From Treponema sp. (GTDB lineage Bacteria; Spirochaetota; Spirochaetia; Treponematales; Breznakiellaceae): 64,000 nucleotides of DNA. Under the pieces are notes generated by a model. It saw nothing but the letters and a program-made list of their open reading frames with translations. It was not told the origin of the DNA and made no database searches. Shown piece after piece: positions 26,995 through 36,828 of the stretch (its first letter is position 1; every line of letters begins with the position of its first letter). The stretch lies in the NCBI GenBank assembly GCA_031276295.1, contig JAISNI010000072.1, positions 1-64,000 on the forward strand. Reading direction: 5' to 3'. Made by a program: the position numbers and the translations under genes.

Positions 26995-28025
26995 ACTTCG
27001 ACTCCTTTGAGTTTAAGCGTTTCGGCAAAATGGCAGGCGCACAGATGACCGCCTCCCAAATCACGGATAACGGGAACCTCGGTACGGCAGCGATCCTGAA
27101 CGTATGTACACCGGGGATGGAAGAGACAACCCGGAGGCGGTTTAGCGGGGTCCGCCACTTCCCCTTCAAGCCGGATCCGCTCGGTACGATGCCGCAGCCG
27201 GGGGTCCGGTTTGGGTACCGCCGACATCAGGGCCTCCGTATAGGGATGCTGAGGGTTAAAGTAAAGCTCACGGGTATCCGCCAATTCCATAAGACGGCCC
27301 ACGTACATAACCGCCACCCGGTTGCAGACATATTGGACCACGCTGAGATTATGGGCGACAAAGAGGTAGGTAAGGGAAAAATCCTTCTGTATATCCTGGA
27401 GCAGGTTCAGGGTTTGGGCCTGGACCGACACGTCCAGGGCGGAAACCGCTTCATCGGCCACCACGAGCCGGGGGTTCAGGGCCAGCGCCCGGGCGATGCC
27501 GATACGCTGCCGTTCCCCGCCGGAAAAGGCGTGGGGGTAACGGCGGAGGTATTCGGGTCTCAGTCCCACCCGGCGGAGGAGGGCCGTTACCCGGTCTTCC
27601 AGTTCGGAACCCGAGGCGATTTTATTCACCAGCAGGGGTTCCCCGATTATGTCCAGAATGGTCAGCCGGGGGTTGAGGGAGGACTGGGGGTCCTGGAAGA
27701 TCATCCGTATCTCCCGGCGGAAGGGTTTGAGGTCCCGGTCGGGAATGGCCGCAAGATCGGTAGCGGTTCCGTTTTCAGCCCGATAGATGATACTGCCCGC
27801 GGTGGGCCGGTATACCCGGAGCACACAGCGCCCCAGGGTGGTTTTTCCGCACCCCGATTCCCCCACAAGACCCAGGGTTTCCCCCTCATAGAGGGAAAAA
27901 CTGACATCATCCACCGCTTTAACGCTGCCTATCTGACGGCTAAAAAACCCTTTGGTGATGGGAAAGTGCATCTTGACCGAACGGATATCAAGAATGGTTT
28001 TTCCCCTGGCTTCAGACTCGCTCAT
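26991..28025 (-). CDS. ABC transporter ATPase, OppF/DppF type
   Basis: A 344-residue ATPase: Walker [10 protein letters not shown], signature FSGGERQR, Walker [14 protein letters not shown]-loop VAHNLS, and the Opp/Dpp C-terminal extension with CLFHPRC...C...C, the cluster-binding motif of this class. It overlaps both neighbouring genes by four bases. It should form the heterodimer that drives the permease pair. Confidence 0.95.
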   Translation of the reverse strand: MSESEARGKTILDIRSVKMHFPITKGFFSRQIGSVKAVDDVSFSLYEGETLGLVGESGCGKTTLGRCVLRVYRPTAGSIIYRAENGTATDLAAIPDRDLKPFRREIRMIFQDPQSSLNPRLTILDIIGEPLLVNKIASGSELEDRVTALLRRVGLRPEYLRRYPHAFSGGERQRIGIARALALNPRLVVADEAVSALDVSVQAQTLNLLQDIQKDFSLTYLFVAHNLSVVQYVCNRVAVMYVGRLMELADTRELYFNPQHPYTEALMSAVPKPDPRLRHRTERIRLEGEVADPAKPPPGCLFHPRCTYVQDRCRTEVPVIRDLGGGHLCACHFAETLKLKGVEV

Positions 28026-29026
28026 TTTCCCTCCTCGTATAAAAAGCAGGTAACTTCCCGTTCCGGCCCCAGTATCACCCGGGGCGGCGTTTCCGTATCA
28101 CAGCGGCCCGGCATGACACGGTCGCATCGTGGATGGAAGGGACATCCCTTCGGTCTGTTGAAGGGATGGGGGACCATACCCCTGATGGAATCCAGCCGTT
28201 CTATCCTATCGGCGCTGAGTTTCGGTATGGATTTAAGCAGGGAAACCAGGTAGGGATGTTTCGGATCATGGAAAACGGCATCTACCGGCCCCCGTTCAAC
28301 CACCTTGCCCAGGTACATGACCATAGCGTCATCGGCAATTTCCGCCACTACTCCAAGGTCATGGGTGATAAACATCACCGCCATATCGTATTCTTTTTGA
28401 ACGTCCCGAATCAGATCCAGGATATTCGCCTGGGTCGTAACATCCAGGGCGGTTGTCGGTTCATCGGCGATAAGCAAACGGGATTTACAGCTTAACGCCA
28501 TAGCGATCATAACCCGCTGCCGCATACCCCCGGAAAGCTGGAAAGGGTAGCTGTCGTACCGTTCCTCCGCCTTGGGGATGCCCACTTCCTTGAGTACCGC
28601 AACGGTCCGTTCTTTCGCATCCTCCTTGCTGAGCTTCAGGTGGAGCCGTATCGTTTCCTGTACCTGTTCCCCAATGGTATGGACCGGGGACAGGGAAGAC
28701 ATGGGTTCCTGGAATATCATGGATATCTCCGCCCCCCGCACATTCCGAATTTCAGGGCTTTTCGGGGAAAGGGCGGTTATATCCAACTCGGTCCCATCGG
28801 TTTTACGCATTTTGATGGAACCTTCCACAATCTTACCCGGAGGATCGATGAGGCGGAGTATGGACCGGGCGGTTATGGATTTTCCGCATCCCGATTCTCC
28901 AACCACACAGAGGGTTTTGCCCTTTTTAATAGCAAAACTCACGCCGTCTACGGACTTAACAACCCCTTCGTCGGTAAAGAAGTATGTTTTTAACCCCGCC
29001 ACTTCAACCAAGGTATCTTTATTCAT
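28022..29026 (-). CDS. ABC transporter ATPase, OppD/DppD type
   Basis: A 334-residue ATPase with Walker A GESGCGKSI, signature LSGGMRQRV, Walker B LLIADEPTTALD, H-loop ITHDLG, and the oligopeptide-type C-terminal motif CPFHPRC. Partner of the OppF-type protein; stop and start overlap (ATGA). The start ATG follows AAGGATG. Confidence 0.95.
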   Translation of the reverse strand: MNKDTLVEVAGLKTYFFTDEGVVKSVDGVSFAIKKGKTLCVVGESGCGKSITARSILRLIDPPGKIVEGSIKMRKTDGTELDITALSPKSPEIRNVRGAEISMIFQEPMSSLSPVHTIGEQVQETIRLHLKLSKEDAKERTVAVLKEVGIPKAEERYDSYPFQLSGGMRQRVMIAMALSCKSRLLIADEPTTALDVTTQANILDLIRDVQKEYDMAVMFITHDLGVVAEIADDAMVMYLGKVVERGPVDAVFHDPKHPYLVSLLKSIPKLSADRIERLDSIRGMVPHPFNRPKGCPFHPRCDRVMPGRCDTETPPRVILGPEREVTCFLYEEGK

Positions 29027-29037
29027 GGAACATCCTT

Positions 29038-30165
29038 TTACTCGTAGGGATCCGCCGCATCGCGGAGCCCGTCCCCCAGGAAATTGAGGGACAGGACGGC
29101 GATAACCACCGAAAGACCGGGGAAAAACAGAAGCCAGGGACAGGCCGCGATAGAACGGATATTCTGGGCTTCCTGGAGCAGCACCCCCCAGCTTACCACC
29201 GGCGGCCTTAAGCCTATGCCGAGGAAGCTCAGGGAGGTTTCGCTCAATATCATCCCCGGAATCGACAGCGTTACCGAGGCAATGATATGACTCACAAAGG
29301 AGGGAACCATGTGGTGCAGGATGATACGGATCTCGCCCGATCCGTCCAGCCGGGCGGCGGTAACAAAGTCCTCCGTTTTGAGGGCAAAGAATTTACCCCT
29401 GACGACCCGTGCCAGACCCGTCCACTGGATGAGGGACAAGATAAGGGTAATGGCGAAATAAACCCGCAGAGGCGGCCAGGACAGGGGAATAGCCGCCGCT
29501 AAACCCATCCAGAGGGGTATCGTCGGTATGGAGCGGAGGAATTCGGTGATACGCTGGATAAGGTTATCGATAGGCCCCCCGTAATAGCCGGATATGCCCC
29601 CCAAAAGTATCCCAAGAAAGAGGCTGATAATAACGCCGATAAGCCCTATGGACATGGAAATCCGGGTTCCGTGGATAACCCTGCTGAACAGGTCCCGTCC
29701 CAGGCTGTCGCCGCCGAAGAAATACATGGGCGTATCCGCCTCTACAGGGCTTACCAGATGCAGCCTGGTGTCAAAGACGGCCCACATTTTATAGGGTTCA
29801 CCGGGGGCAAAGAACCTGACCGGATAGACCCTGGACGTATCCTGGACGAACCGCCTCCGCAGGGATTGGGGATCGATGGTCATGGTATATCCGTAGACAA
29901 AGGGAGCCACTATTTTTTTCCCGTTTTCATCGGTCCTGAAAAAGCGCAGCCGTTGGGGAGGCATATTTTTACAATCCGCCAGATAGGATACCGCGGAATA
30001 GGGCGCAAGGAATTCCGCAAACAGGGCTATCAGATAAATGAGAATAACCACCACACCGGAGGCCATAGCAAGTTTATGTTTGCGGAACCGCCACCACATA
30101 AGTTTCCATTGACCGGCAACGTCAACCCTGGTTTCTCCGCCGCTTGTTTGTATGTCTTTTTTCAT
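29038..30165 (-). CDS. ABC transporter permease, OppC/DppC type
   Basis: A 375-residue permease. N-terminal helix after a charged start (about 33-55), an unusually long external segment of about 100 residues before the second helix, then the transport core with GGDSLGRDLFSRVI, the EAA loop (VTAARLDGSGEIRIILHHMVP) and the final LSLNFLGDGLRDAADPYE, typical of the family. Partner of the OppB-type permease, although separated from it by the two ATPase genes. Confidence 0.95.
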   Translation of the reverse strand: MKKDIQTSGGETRVDVAGQWKLMWWRFRKHKLAMASGVVVILIYLIALFAEFLAPYSAVSYLADCKNMPPQRLRFFRTDENGKKIVAPFVYGYTMTIDPQSLRRRFVQDTSRVYPVRFFAPGEPYKMWAVFDTRLHLVSPVEADTPMYFFGGDSLGRDLFSRVIHGTRISMSIGLIGVIISLFLGILLGGISGYYGGPIDNLIQRITEFLRSIPTIPLWMGLAAAIPLSWPPLRVYFAITLILSLIQWTGLARVVRGKFFALKTEDFVTAARLDGSGEIRIILHHMVPSFVSHIIASVTLSIPGMILSETSLSFLGIGLRPPVVSWGVLLQEAQNIRSIAACPWLLFFPGLSVVIAVLSLNFLGDGLRDAADPYE

Positions 30166-30183
30166 ACCTTCACCTTGGAACCT

Positions 30184-32304
30184 CTATTTGAGTTCGTATA
30201 TGATCACGTCCCGTCCCGGGACGGTAACCGTCAAGGCATTGTCTTTCCATTCCGCATCGGGCCCTAGGACAGGGCTTGCCCCCGCGAAGGGCGCAAACAT
30301 AACTTCGACTTTGACGGGAATGGGTTGCCGCTGGGGATTGGCTATCCAAAGATAGGTCCCCCCCTGTCCATCGTGGATGCGGGCCTGTATCTGGAAGTCG
30401 GAGACCCGAAGCCGGGGCTTTTTTCCGGCGAATTCGAGGATCCGCTCAAAGAAGAAACCCTTCGTCCATCCGGGGCTATGGTGATTGCCCTTGTCCCCGC
30501 CGTGGGCGGCATAGCCGTATCCAATCATGGTACCCACCAGCAGGGTACGGCCCCGGCCGTAACGGTTCTCCACCGCGGCTATCCTGCCGTCTTCGTATCG
30601 GCCGCAGGCGCTGCCGGTGGTGGGGGTATAGCTTTGCAGGTATTCCCCTCCCCAGACCCGTTCCCCGACGGCAGTTAAAATAAGGTTCTCTAAGAGGTCA
30701 GGGGTAAATTCCACATAGGACTCGGCGGCGCCGAAGAGTTCATCCAGACCGTAACCGGGCTGCCGGGGGGACACATGGCCCCGGTCCCCAAAATAGGCGG
30801 GACAGCCCTCGGCAACGAGGACGCCGCCCCCGGAAACCCATGCTTTGAGGGCCCCGGCGGTTTTTTCGGAGAGCATCACCGGATAGGGAAGGTAGAGCAG
30901 GTCCCAGCCCTGAATATCGTCGATATGTACCCAGTCGGCCTGGATATTCCGGTCAAAGAAACCCTGGTAGACCCCCTGAACGGATTTGGCGTAGGGCACG
31001 GTGGAACGCCGCAGGGCGTAGGTAAAAACCTGGCTTTCCGGCGCATAGATAATACCGATTTCACCCTTAACCGGCCGGGAGGAGAGCATCCGCCGTCTAT
31101 CCGGCGAGGTTATCCACCGGGCGGAAGCGGAGACCGCCGCGGATCTATCGGTACGGCTTCCGTCCATGCCGTAAGGTCCGAAGGCCCCGAAGAGGTCCCC
31201 GTCCAACAGGGGACGCCAGCGGAGGTACATGATCCCCGATGCCCCTCCCATATAACTGACAAAATTCCAGTACCGAGCGTCTTCCGGGGACGGAATGCGG
31301 CCTTCGTCCCGGGGCTTGCCCTCCACCTGGGGCTGGAGCCAGAGGGGGCCCGCGTAGGATTCGGCGTGCCAATAGGGTTTGCCCCGGCTTGCAGATCGGA
31401 TCAGGTCAATGGCGTGGAACTGCTTCCAGGGTTCGTCCCCGTGCCGGGAGGAACCCCAGGTCATGCCGTAAATTTCCACTTCCCCGGCGGCCCGCCAATC
31501 GTCGGCCCCCCGGTTCGCCGCCAGGGTAAGGCTTCCGGCTATCCCGTGGGCCGCGATGGCGCAATCGCCGTCGATACCGCGGATAATTTCCGCCCGGCGG
31601 CGCATATAGCCGTAGGCGTTTTCTATTTTGAATTGCTGCCAATCCAGGGTATCGGGATAGGGGCCGGGACTTTCCGGGGGCAGGACATCCTCCCAGGAGG
31701 CAAAGCCGTAGCGATACCAGGCTTCGGAAACCGCCCGGGGGCTGCCGTATTTTTTTTGCAACCATTCACGGAATTTTTCCAGGGTAGCCGGACAATAACA
31801 GGTGGATTCGCGGTAATTACATTCGTTCCATATATCGTAGCCCCCCAAACCCGGATGCCCCTTGTATCGTTTCACGAGTTCGGTAATAAAACGCTCCGCT
31901 GCCGCCCGGTAATCATCGTTATCCCAGCAGAGCCCCGGTATCCCGCCGATGGCGCAGCTTACCTGCATGGTACTGCCCAATTTGACCCCTTCCGCCGTGG
32001 TAAACCTGGCATGGGCGAATTTTCGGTAGGCCCATTCGGGAACAATCGTGGACATCTCGGCAATGATGGTCTTCATACCGTTTTGCGCCGCCAGTTCAAG
32101 CTGTTTATCGTACTCTTCCCACTCGAACACCCCCGGAGCCTGTTCGACGGCGGCCCACATAAACCAATGCCGGAAAATATTCATCCCGTCTTCCCGCGCA
32201 ACCCGGTAATCCCGTTCCCATTCCGCGCGCGGGGGATTGGTTTTTCTAAAATAGACCGCCCCGTAGGGGAAGTCGGGTAACATACCCTGTTTCATACTAT
32301 GCAC
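30184..32304 (-). CDS. Beta-galactosidase-like glycoside hydrolase, GH42 type
   Basis: A 706-residue protein with the GH42 plan: a TIM barrel (about 1-390) with acid/base Glu in GYDIWNECNYRE and probable nucleophile in YWHAESYAGPLW, then a trimerisation/class I amidotransferase-like domain (about 400-610), then a short beta domain. No signal peptide, so it works in the cytoplasm on imported oligosaccharide. It sits between the second hydrolase gene and the permease gene. The precise linkage cut cannot be told from sequence; members act on beta-galactosides and some on alpha-arabinosides. Confidence 0.88.
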   Translation of the reverse strand: MHSMKQGMLPDFPYGAVYFRKTNPPRAEWERDYRVAREDGMNIFRHWFMWAAVEQAPGVFEWEEYDKQLELAAQNGMKTIIAEMSTIVPEWAYRKFAHARFTTAEGVKLGSTMQVSCAIGGIPGLCWDNDDYRAAAERFITELVKRYKGHPGLGGYDIWNECNYRESTCYCPATLEKFREWLQKKYGSPRAVSEAWYRYGFASWEDVLPPESPGPYPDTLDWQQFKIENAYGYMRRRAEIIRGIDGDCAIAAHGIAGSLTLAANRGADDWRAAGEVEIYGMTWGSSRHGDEPWKQFHAIDLIRSASRGKPYWHAESYAGPLWLQPQVEGKPRDEGRIPSPEDARYWNFVSYMGGASGIMYLRWRPLLDGDLFGAFGPYGMDGSRTDRSAAVSASARWITSPDRRRMLSSRPVKGEIGIIYAPESQVFTYALRRSTVPYAKSVQGVYQGFFDRNIQADWVHIDDIQGWDLLYLPYPVMLSEKTAGALKAWVSGGGVLVAEGCPAYFGDRGHVSPRQPGYGLDELFGAAESYVEFTPDLLENLILTAVGERVWGGEYLQSYTPTTGSACGRYEDGRIAAVENRYGRGRTLLVGTMIGYGYAAHGGDKGNHHSPGWTKGFFFERILEFAGKKPRLRVSDFQIQARIHDGQGGTYLWIANPQRQPIPVKVEVMFAPFAGASPVLGPDAEWKDNALTVTVPGRDVIIYELK

Positions 32305-32345
32305 TCCTTTACCGGTTTACCCGATTTAAAACCGTATTCCATAAT

Positions 32346-34466
32346 TTACCCTCTGTCAATGGCGATAACTTCGTGATCGGGGAACGAAGGGACCTGTAGT
32401 TTGAGCCTTTGCCCTTCAAGCCGGTATTCGGCCTGCCTCCCGGTGGAGAGGAACCGTACCGTCGCCGGTTTTACCCCTTCGGGGAGGAGGAGGGAAAGTT
32501 CCTGGGGGTGGGAGGGAATGAGTTCCCGAACCGCCCCCCGCATGAACATAGGGTTGGTCATATTGACCAGATGCACCGTCAGGGACCTTTCCTGCTTCCA
32601 AACCGCCACGTCAAAGACCCCCGGCCCGGTTATGGTGAGGAGCCGGTCTTCCCGTGAAAGCCAGTCCAGGGTATTAATGAAAAGCCGCAGGTGATCCTCC
32701 GTGAGAAGTTCCCAAAACAGCCGGTCAATATCCCAGGGGAAGTAGGCAGCCCGGCCTGAACCATAATCCCGCAGGTACAGTTCCGCCTTATCCCGCAGAT
32801 CCTCCCGGGGGTAGACTTCTTCCATAGGCAGGTCCGGATAGGGGGGGATAAAAGTTACCGGCTTGTCCTGAAAGGGGGTATTTTCCCGTACCGGCAGCCG
32901 GTAAACCCCGTTGATAATCCGGTCGGTATCCCCGAATCCCGCGATAACCGGATGGACGGCCCCGGCGGAACCGGCGTTAAGCCGCAGGTAGGAATTTTTG
33001 AGGGGGCCCTGAACCTCCCCCGCACGGTCAACGCCGAAGATATCCGCCAGGCCGAAATTGGCCCGCTTATTGCCTTTTTCGTCGTAAAGGGAGGTTTCAC
33101 AGGTGGCCAGAAGGCCGCCGCCCGATGAAACAAAGGCTTTAAGCCCTTCGTTTTGTTCATCGGAAAGACAGGCAATGTTCGGGAGTATAAGGGTTTTATA
33201 GGCCGAAAGATGCCCCGGATCTTTCAGGTAACTGGCGTGTACCATTTCAAAGGGAATACGGGCCTCGATGAGGGACTGATAGGCCCCCAGGATGTGATCC
33301 TCCACCTTTTCCCGCCCCTGTTCCCCTCCGTAGTAAAGCCCGGTTTCCTGGGAATAAACCAGGCCCACCCGTGCGAGGTTTCCGGTATTCCGTAAATAGG
33401 GCTCCCACTCGGCGTAACGCCGGTAGAGGTCCTTTACCGTATCCATCCAGCGCCGGTCATATATCTTCCCGTGGAATTTGGTAAACCAAACCGTTAATCC
33501 CTGGGCAACCCCGTCGGCCACCCATAAACGGATTTCCTCGTTATCCTGAACCGAATCCTTCCACCGGTAAGCGGCCTCCGCGCCCATGCTGAATATGCCC
33601 CCGATGGGTTTATTCCCCATCACCGCCCTGAATTCCTTGCCGTTTTTACCGTTCGCCCACAGGGGCATGGTCTTGGACCGGGCCTGCTTATCCGCAAAGA
33701 GGATGTCGGAATAATCCCCCAGCCAGCGCATATCCAATCCGCTTAAAGAACCTCCGCCCGAATTGGGGATAAACCGGGCGTAGGGGCTTATCTTTCTGAT
33801 CTCCCCGTCCCAGTGCCGGCAGATTTCAAAAAGCCGTTCCTGCCGAAAGGCGATATAGGCTTTATAGGCAGGGTCCGACAGGACCGGCGCCGCGGGCAAT
33901 TCAAGGCCGGTTTTTTCCCGGAACATATTCCGGCAATTCTCACAATAACAGAGCCCCGAACCTGCCCAGCGGTTGGCGAAAACCCCCTCTACCCCGTAGG
34001 CCTCCACAATTTCTTTATACACATCGGTCATAAAGGAATAATTGTAGGGGCCCAGGGCGCAGGTAACCCAAACATCGGGCATGGACCAGTGGGGTCGGAG
34101 TTTGCCGTCCGCGGCGGTGAATATCCATTCAGGATGGGCTTCCTTCTGTTCCCGGTGGACCGCGTGGGGATCGGTCCGTACCAGGACGGTCATGTCCATT
34201 TTCCGGCACCCTTCCACCATATAGCCAAAAACATCGTTATCATCATTGACCTTGGGGCTCACATAGTGCAGGGGTATCTTTGACGGATGGTAGGCAATAT
34301 ACCCGCCGGTACTCAACACCGCTCCCTGGGCTTTAATATCTTTGAAGTAGGCAAGCCACCGGTCCGGGTCGAAGGTTCCCGGATCATCATCGGTAAGGGT
34401 TAACTGCGCCCAGCGCAGGGGCTTTAAAAACCAATTTGGTTTGGTATAACCGGTAAATTGAAACAT
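32346..34466 (-). CDS. Hypothetical glycoside hydrolase, GHL6-like with beta-galactosidase trimerisation domain
   Basis: ATG 34466 (MFQFTGYTKPNWF) is chosen over an upstream start because GAGGGG precedes it. The 706-residue protein appears to be a TIM-barrel hydrolase of the 'hypothetical glycosyl hydrolase 6' kind (PF14871), with GVFANRWAGSGLCYCENC (a CxxC loop after the strand) and WFTKFHGKIYDRRWM, followed by a trimerisation-like domain (ETGLYYGGEQ..., LPNIACLSDEQNEGLKAF, SSGGGLLATCETS). Cytoplasmic. The same size as the adjacent GH42 protein and shared C-terminal architecture suggest distant kinship. Catalytic residues and substrate are not established. Confidence 0.78.
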   Translation of the reverse strand: MFQFTGYTKPNWFLKPLRWAQLTLTDDDPGTFDPDRWLAYFKDIKAQGAVLSTGGYIAYHPSKIPLHYVSPKVNDDNDVFGYMVEGCRKMDMTVLVRTDPHAVHREQKEAHPEWIFTAADGKLRPHWSMPDVWVTCALGPYNYSFMTDVYKEIVEAYGVEGVFANRWAGSGLCYCENCRNMFREKTGLELPAAPVLSDPAYKAYIAFRQERLFEICRHWDGEIRKISPYARFIPNSGGGSLSGLDMRWLGDYSDILFADKQARSKTMPLWANGKNGKEFRAVMGNKPIGGIFSMGAEAAYRWKDSVQDNEEIRLWVADGVAQGLTVWFTKFHGKIYDRRWMDTVKDLYRRYAEWEPYLRNTGNLARVGLVYSQETGLYYGGEQGREKVEDHILGAYQSLIEARIPFEMVHASYLKDPGHLSAYKTLILPNIACLSDEQNEGLKAFVSSGGGLLATCETSLYDEKGNKRANFGLADIFGVDRAGEVQGPLKNSYLRLNAGSAGAVHPVIAGFGDTDRIINGVYRLPVRENTPFQDKPVTFIPPYPDLPMEEVYPREDLRDKAELYLRDYGSGRAAYFPWDIDRLFWELLTEDHLRLFINTLDWLSREDRLLTITGPGVFDVAVWKQERSLTVHLVNMTNPMFMRGAVRELIPSHPQELSLLLPEGVKPATVRFLSTGRQAEYRLEGQRLKLQVPSFPDHEVIAIDRG

Positions 34467-34601
34467 GCTGTTTCCCCTCTTTACTATATTGATTGCGGGC
34501 GGTGCAATGAAAACACCGTCCGGCTTTATAAAACAAGAATAAATCCACAAGGCCGCTCAAAATCATGTTGAACGGCCCAAATTGTTCAATCGTCCAATCG
34601 T

Positions 34602-36578
34602 TCAATTTGCCGATGGATCAATATAGAACTGACAGGGATTCTCCGGGCCCGGATGGGGATATTCGTAGGAGAAGGGCATAACGGGCGGAGCGTTTTTGAA
34701 GTTATTTCTTACGATACCGTAACCGTTCGCATCCCAAAGGATACCAATGGTGTAGAACTGATCCGCGGCAATCTCCAGTATCTGCTGCATCAGCCTAATC
34801 TGTTCCTGGGTATCACCGGTCTGTTTAATCCTATTGTAAATATCCATTGAACGTTTAATTTCACCGGGGGGTTCTTCCGGTTTCATCCGGGCGCCTGTTC
34901 CGGTGGGATTGTTATACCAGACCTGCCAGGCCGGCGCGTAGACCGAATTCCCGCTGAAGGGGAAGTAATACCGGGGATCTATCAGAACCGCCTGTCCGAC
35001 ACCGCCGCCGAAACGGTGGATGGTGGCGTCAAATTCCCAGTTTTGCCGCACCCGGATTTCCCAGAGGGAACGGTCCATGGTTCTAACCTGGGCGTCGATG
35101 CCGACTACTTTAAGATAACTTATGAGCAGTTGAACCATCTCAACGAATTCGGTACGGCCCACGTCAAGCTCAAAGGTAAAGGCCACCCGCTTGCCGTCGG
35201 GTCGGAGCCGGTAACCGGCGGCGTCCCTGCCGGTTAAGCCTGCTCTGTCAAGCGCGGCGTTGGCCGCGTCCACATCGTACTCAATGTACTGTTTTGCCAG
35301 CCGTTCATTGTAGAATTCCGTGCCCGGACGGGGAGCAGCCTGGGCGGGCGTGCCCTGACCTGAATAAATGATATTGATGATTTCCTGACGGTTAAGCGCG
35401 TGGGAAACCCCGATACGGAAATCCTTGTTGCCGAAAAGAGCCCGCTGAGCCGGATCCGGATGATTCAGGTTGAACTGAACAATGGCCACATTGGGTTCCG
35501 TGGGGGTGGTTTCAAAGAGATGATAGCCGCCCTTCTCCTGGTTTTCATAGATAATGGCCTTGTTATTCGGCAGGGCAAAATACTGATCCATCCAGTCGAT
35601 TTCTCCGTTCAGTATCTTGAGGATAAGGACTTCCACATCCTGAAGCAGATCGTAAACTATCCGGTCAAGGTAGGGGAGCTGGTTCCCCTCGGTATCGACC
35701 TTCCAGTAATAAGGATTCCTAACCGCAATCGCCTGGGAAGCGGACCCGACTCCGGGGGCAATTTCCCACATCCATGCGTTAATGACCGGCCGTTCCCCGT
35801 TCTGAAAGATTACATCCTCAGGCTCGGGAACCCCGCCTTTGGCCTGGAACCAGGCTACCCAGTCGGCATAACCGGCGGCCTTGGCCTGGCTGTCCGCATC
35901 GGGGTTGTACTTGATATGGAACCGGCTGTAGTAGTGCTTGGGGACATACTGCTTATTGAGGTTGCCCACCTGGGCAAGCTGCTGGAGGAAAAGGCCGTTC
36001 GGTCCGGCGAAGACGAACTTGAACGTGTACTGATCGATCTTTTCAAATTTTACAATATCGTCTCCCTGACGGTACATAAGAGCTATGGAAGGGGTTAGTT
36101 GGGGGTTGCTTAACACATCGACAAACCAAAATTCCACGTCGTCGACACTGAAGGGCTGCCCGTCGGACCACTTCATCCCTTCCCGCAAATAAAAGGTATA
36201 TTCACGGGAATCCGCGGAGACCTCGTAGGACTCCGCCACGTTCGGTTCAATGCCGCCCCAACCGGGGGTCCAGTTGACCAGATTCTCGTAATACTGATAC
36301 CGCTGCATGTGGGTCAGATGCCCCCCGACCTGGGCAACCCGCCAGTCCCCGCCGTAGACCCCGACTTTTTCGTAGGGGGTAATAACTCTGGGATTCTTCG
36401 GGAGCCGTTCCTCCAGCGGCGGAAGTTTCCCCTCGGCTACCAGTTGAACAAATTCCGGGGCTTCGCGGGCGGTATTTACCTCAACCCCGGCATCCGCCGC
36501 GCTCCCGCCGCCGGTTCCGCCCTTGCAGGCCAGTATCAGGAACGCGGAAACCGCCGTCAACAGAACAATCTTCTTCAT
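34602..36578 (-). CDS. Family 5 extracellular solute-binding lipoprotein
   Basis: A 658-residue binding protein of the oligopeptide/oligosaccharide class (SBP_bac_5). N-terminal signal with lipobox LILAC (Cys about residue 18) and then a flexible Gly-rich stretch, so it is membrane-anchored in the periplasm. Family features: YTFYLREGMKWSDGQPFSVDD, NYYW-like NPYYWKVD, and GNKDFRIGVSHALNRQEI. First gene of the operon with the two hydrolases and the Opp-type transporter; family 5 proteins that import plant or gut glycans are known in spirochaete relatives and thermophiles, so a sugar ligand is likelier than a peptide here. Confidence 0.93.
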   Translation of the reverse strand: MKKIVLLTAVSAFLILACKGGTGGGSAADAGVEVNTAREAPEFVQLVAEGKLPPLEERLPKNPRVITPYEKVGVYGGDWRVAQVGGHLTHMQRYQYYENLVNWTPGWGGIEPNVAESYEVSADSREYTFYLREGMKWSDGQPFSVDDVEFWFVDVLSNPQLTPSIALMYRQGDDIVKFEKIDQYTFKFVFAGPNGLFLQQLAQVGNLNKQYVPKHYYSRFHIKYNPDADSQAKAAGYADWVAWFQAKGGVPEPEDVIFQNGERPVINAWMWEIAPGVGSASQAIAVRNPYYWKVDTEGNQLPYLDRIVYDLLQDVEVLILKILNGEIDWMDQYFALPNNKAIIYENQEKGGYHLFETTPTEPNVAIVQFNLNHPDPAQRALFGNKDFRIGVSHALNRQEIINIIYSGQGTPAQAAPRPGTEFYNERLAKQYIEYDVDAANAALDRAGLTGRDAAGYRLRPDGKRVAFTFELDVGRTEFVEMVQLLISYLKVVGIDAQVRTMDRSLWEIRVRQNWEFDATIHRFGGGVGQAVLIDPRYYFPFSGNSVYAPAWQVWYNNPTGTGARMKPEEPPGEIKRSMDIYNRIKQTGDTQEQIRLMQQILEIAADQFYTIGILWDANGYGIVRNNFKNAPPVMPFSYEYPHPGPENPCQFYIDPSAN

Positions 36579-36602
36579 CTTCTCTAATCCTCCATAATTC
36601 TT

Positions 36603-36620
36603 GGTATAAAGGATTATACC
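36603..36620 (-). promoter_or_regulatory. Operator-like palindrome overlapping the -10 of the glycan operon
   Basis: GGTATAA-AGGA-TTATACC is a perfect 7-bp inverted repeat. On the minus strand it contains a consensus TATAAT (36618-36613) 25-40 bp before the binding-protein gene. A -35 is not clear, which would fit a promoter needing an activator such as the YesN-type regulator. Confidence 0.5.
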
Positions 36621-36716
36621 GCCGGTATTTTTAAAAAGGAAAGCGTAAAAAGTTTTGGAAATGACGTGTTGTTTTTTTGGATTTTTTTAAGGCGGGCTTA
36701 TGATGCAACACGGTAA

Positions 36717-36761
36717 TTGACACGGTAATCAGGTATGGCACATAATGATCTTAATTAAGAT
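36717..36761 (+). promoter_or_regulatory. Promoter and +1 palindrome of the DUF1566 lipoprotein gene
   Basis: TTGACA (36717-36722) and CATAAT (36741-36746) are 18 bp apart. A perfect 14-bp palindrome ATCTTAATTAAGAT (36748-36761) covers the expected transcription start, and ACACGGTAAT is directly repeated at 36708 and 36720 around the -35. Confidence 0.5.
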
Positions 36762-36828
36762 TTTTGAGCTTTTCCTAAAACGCGGGGCCGCGGGGAAATT
36801 TTTTTAATGAAAATTACGGAGGGTGCTT

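Noticed and set aside
27030-28253. 407-codon plus-strand open frame
   Set aside because: It is antisense to the OppF/OppD ATPase genes, which have all catalytic motifs.
30775-32280. 501-codon plus-strand open frame
   Set aside because: It lies opposite the GH42 gene and its translation has no recognisable domain; it is a by-product of GC-rich codon use.
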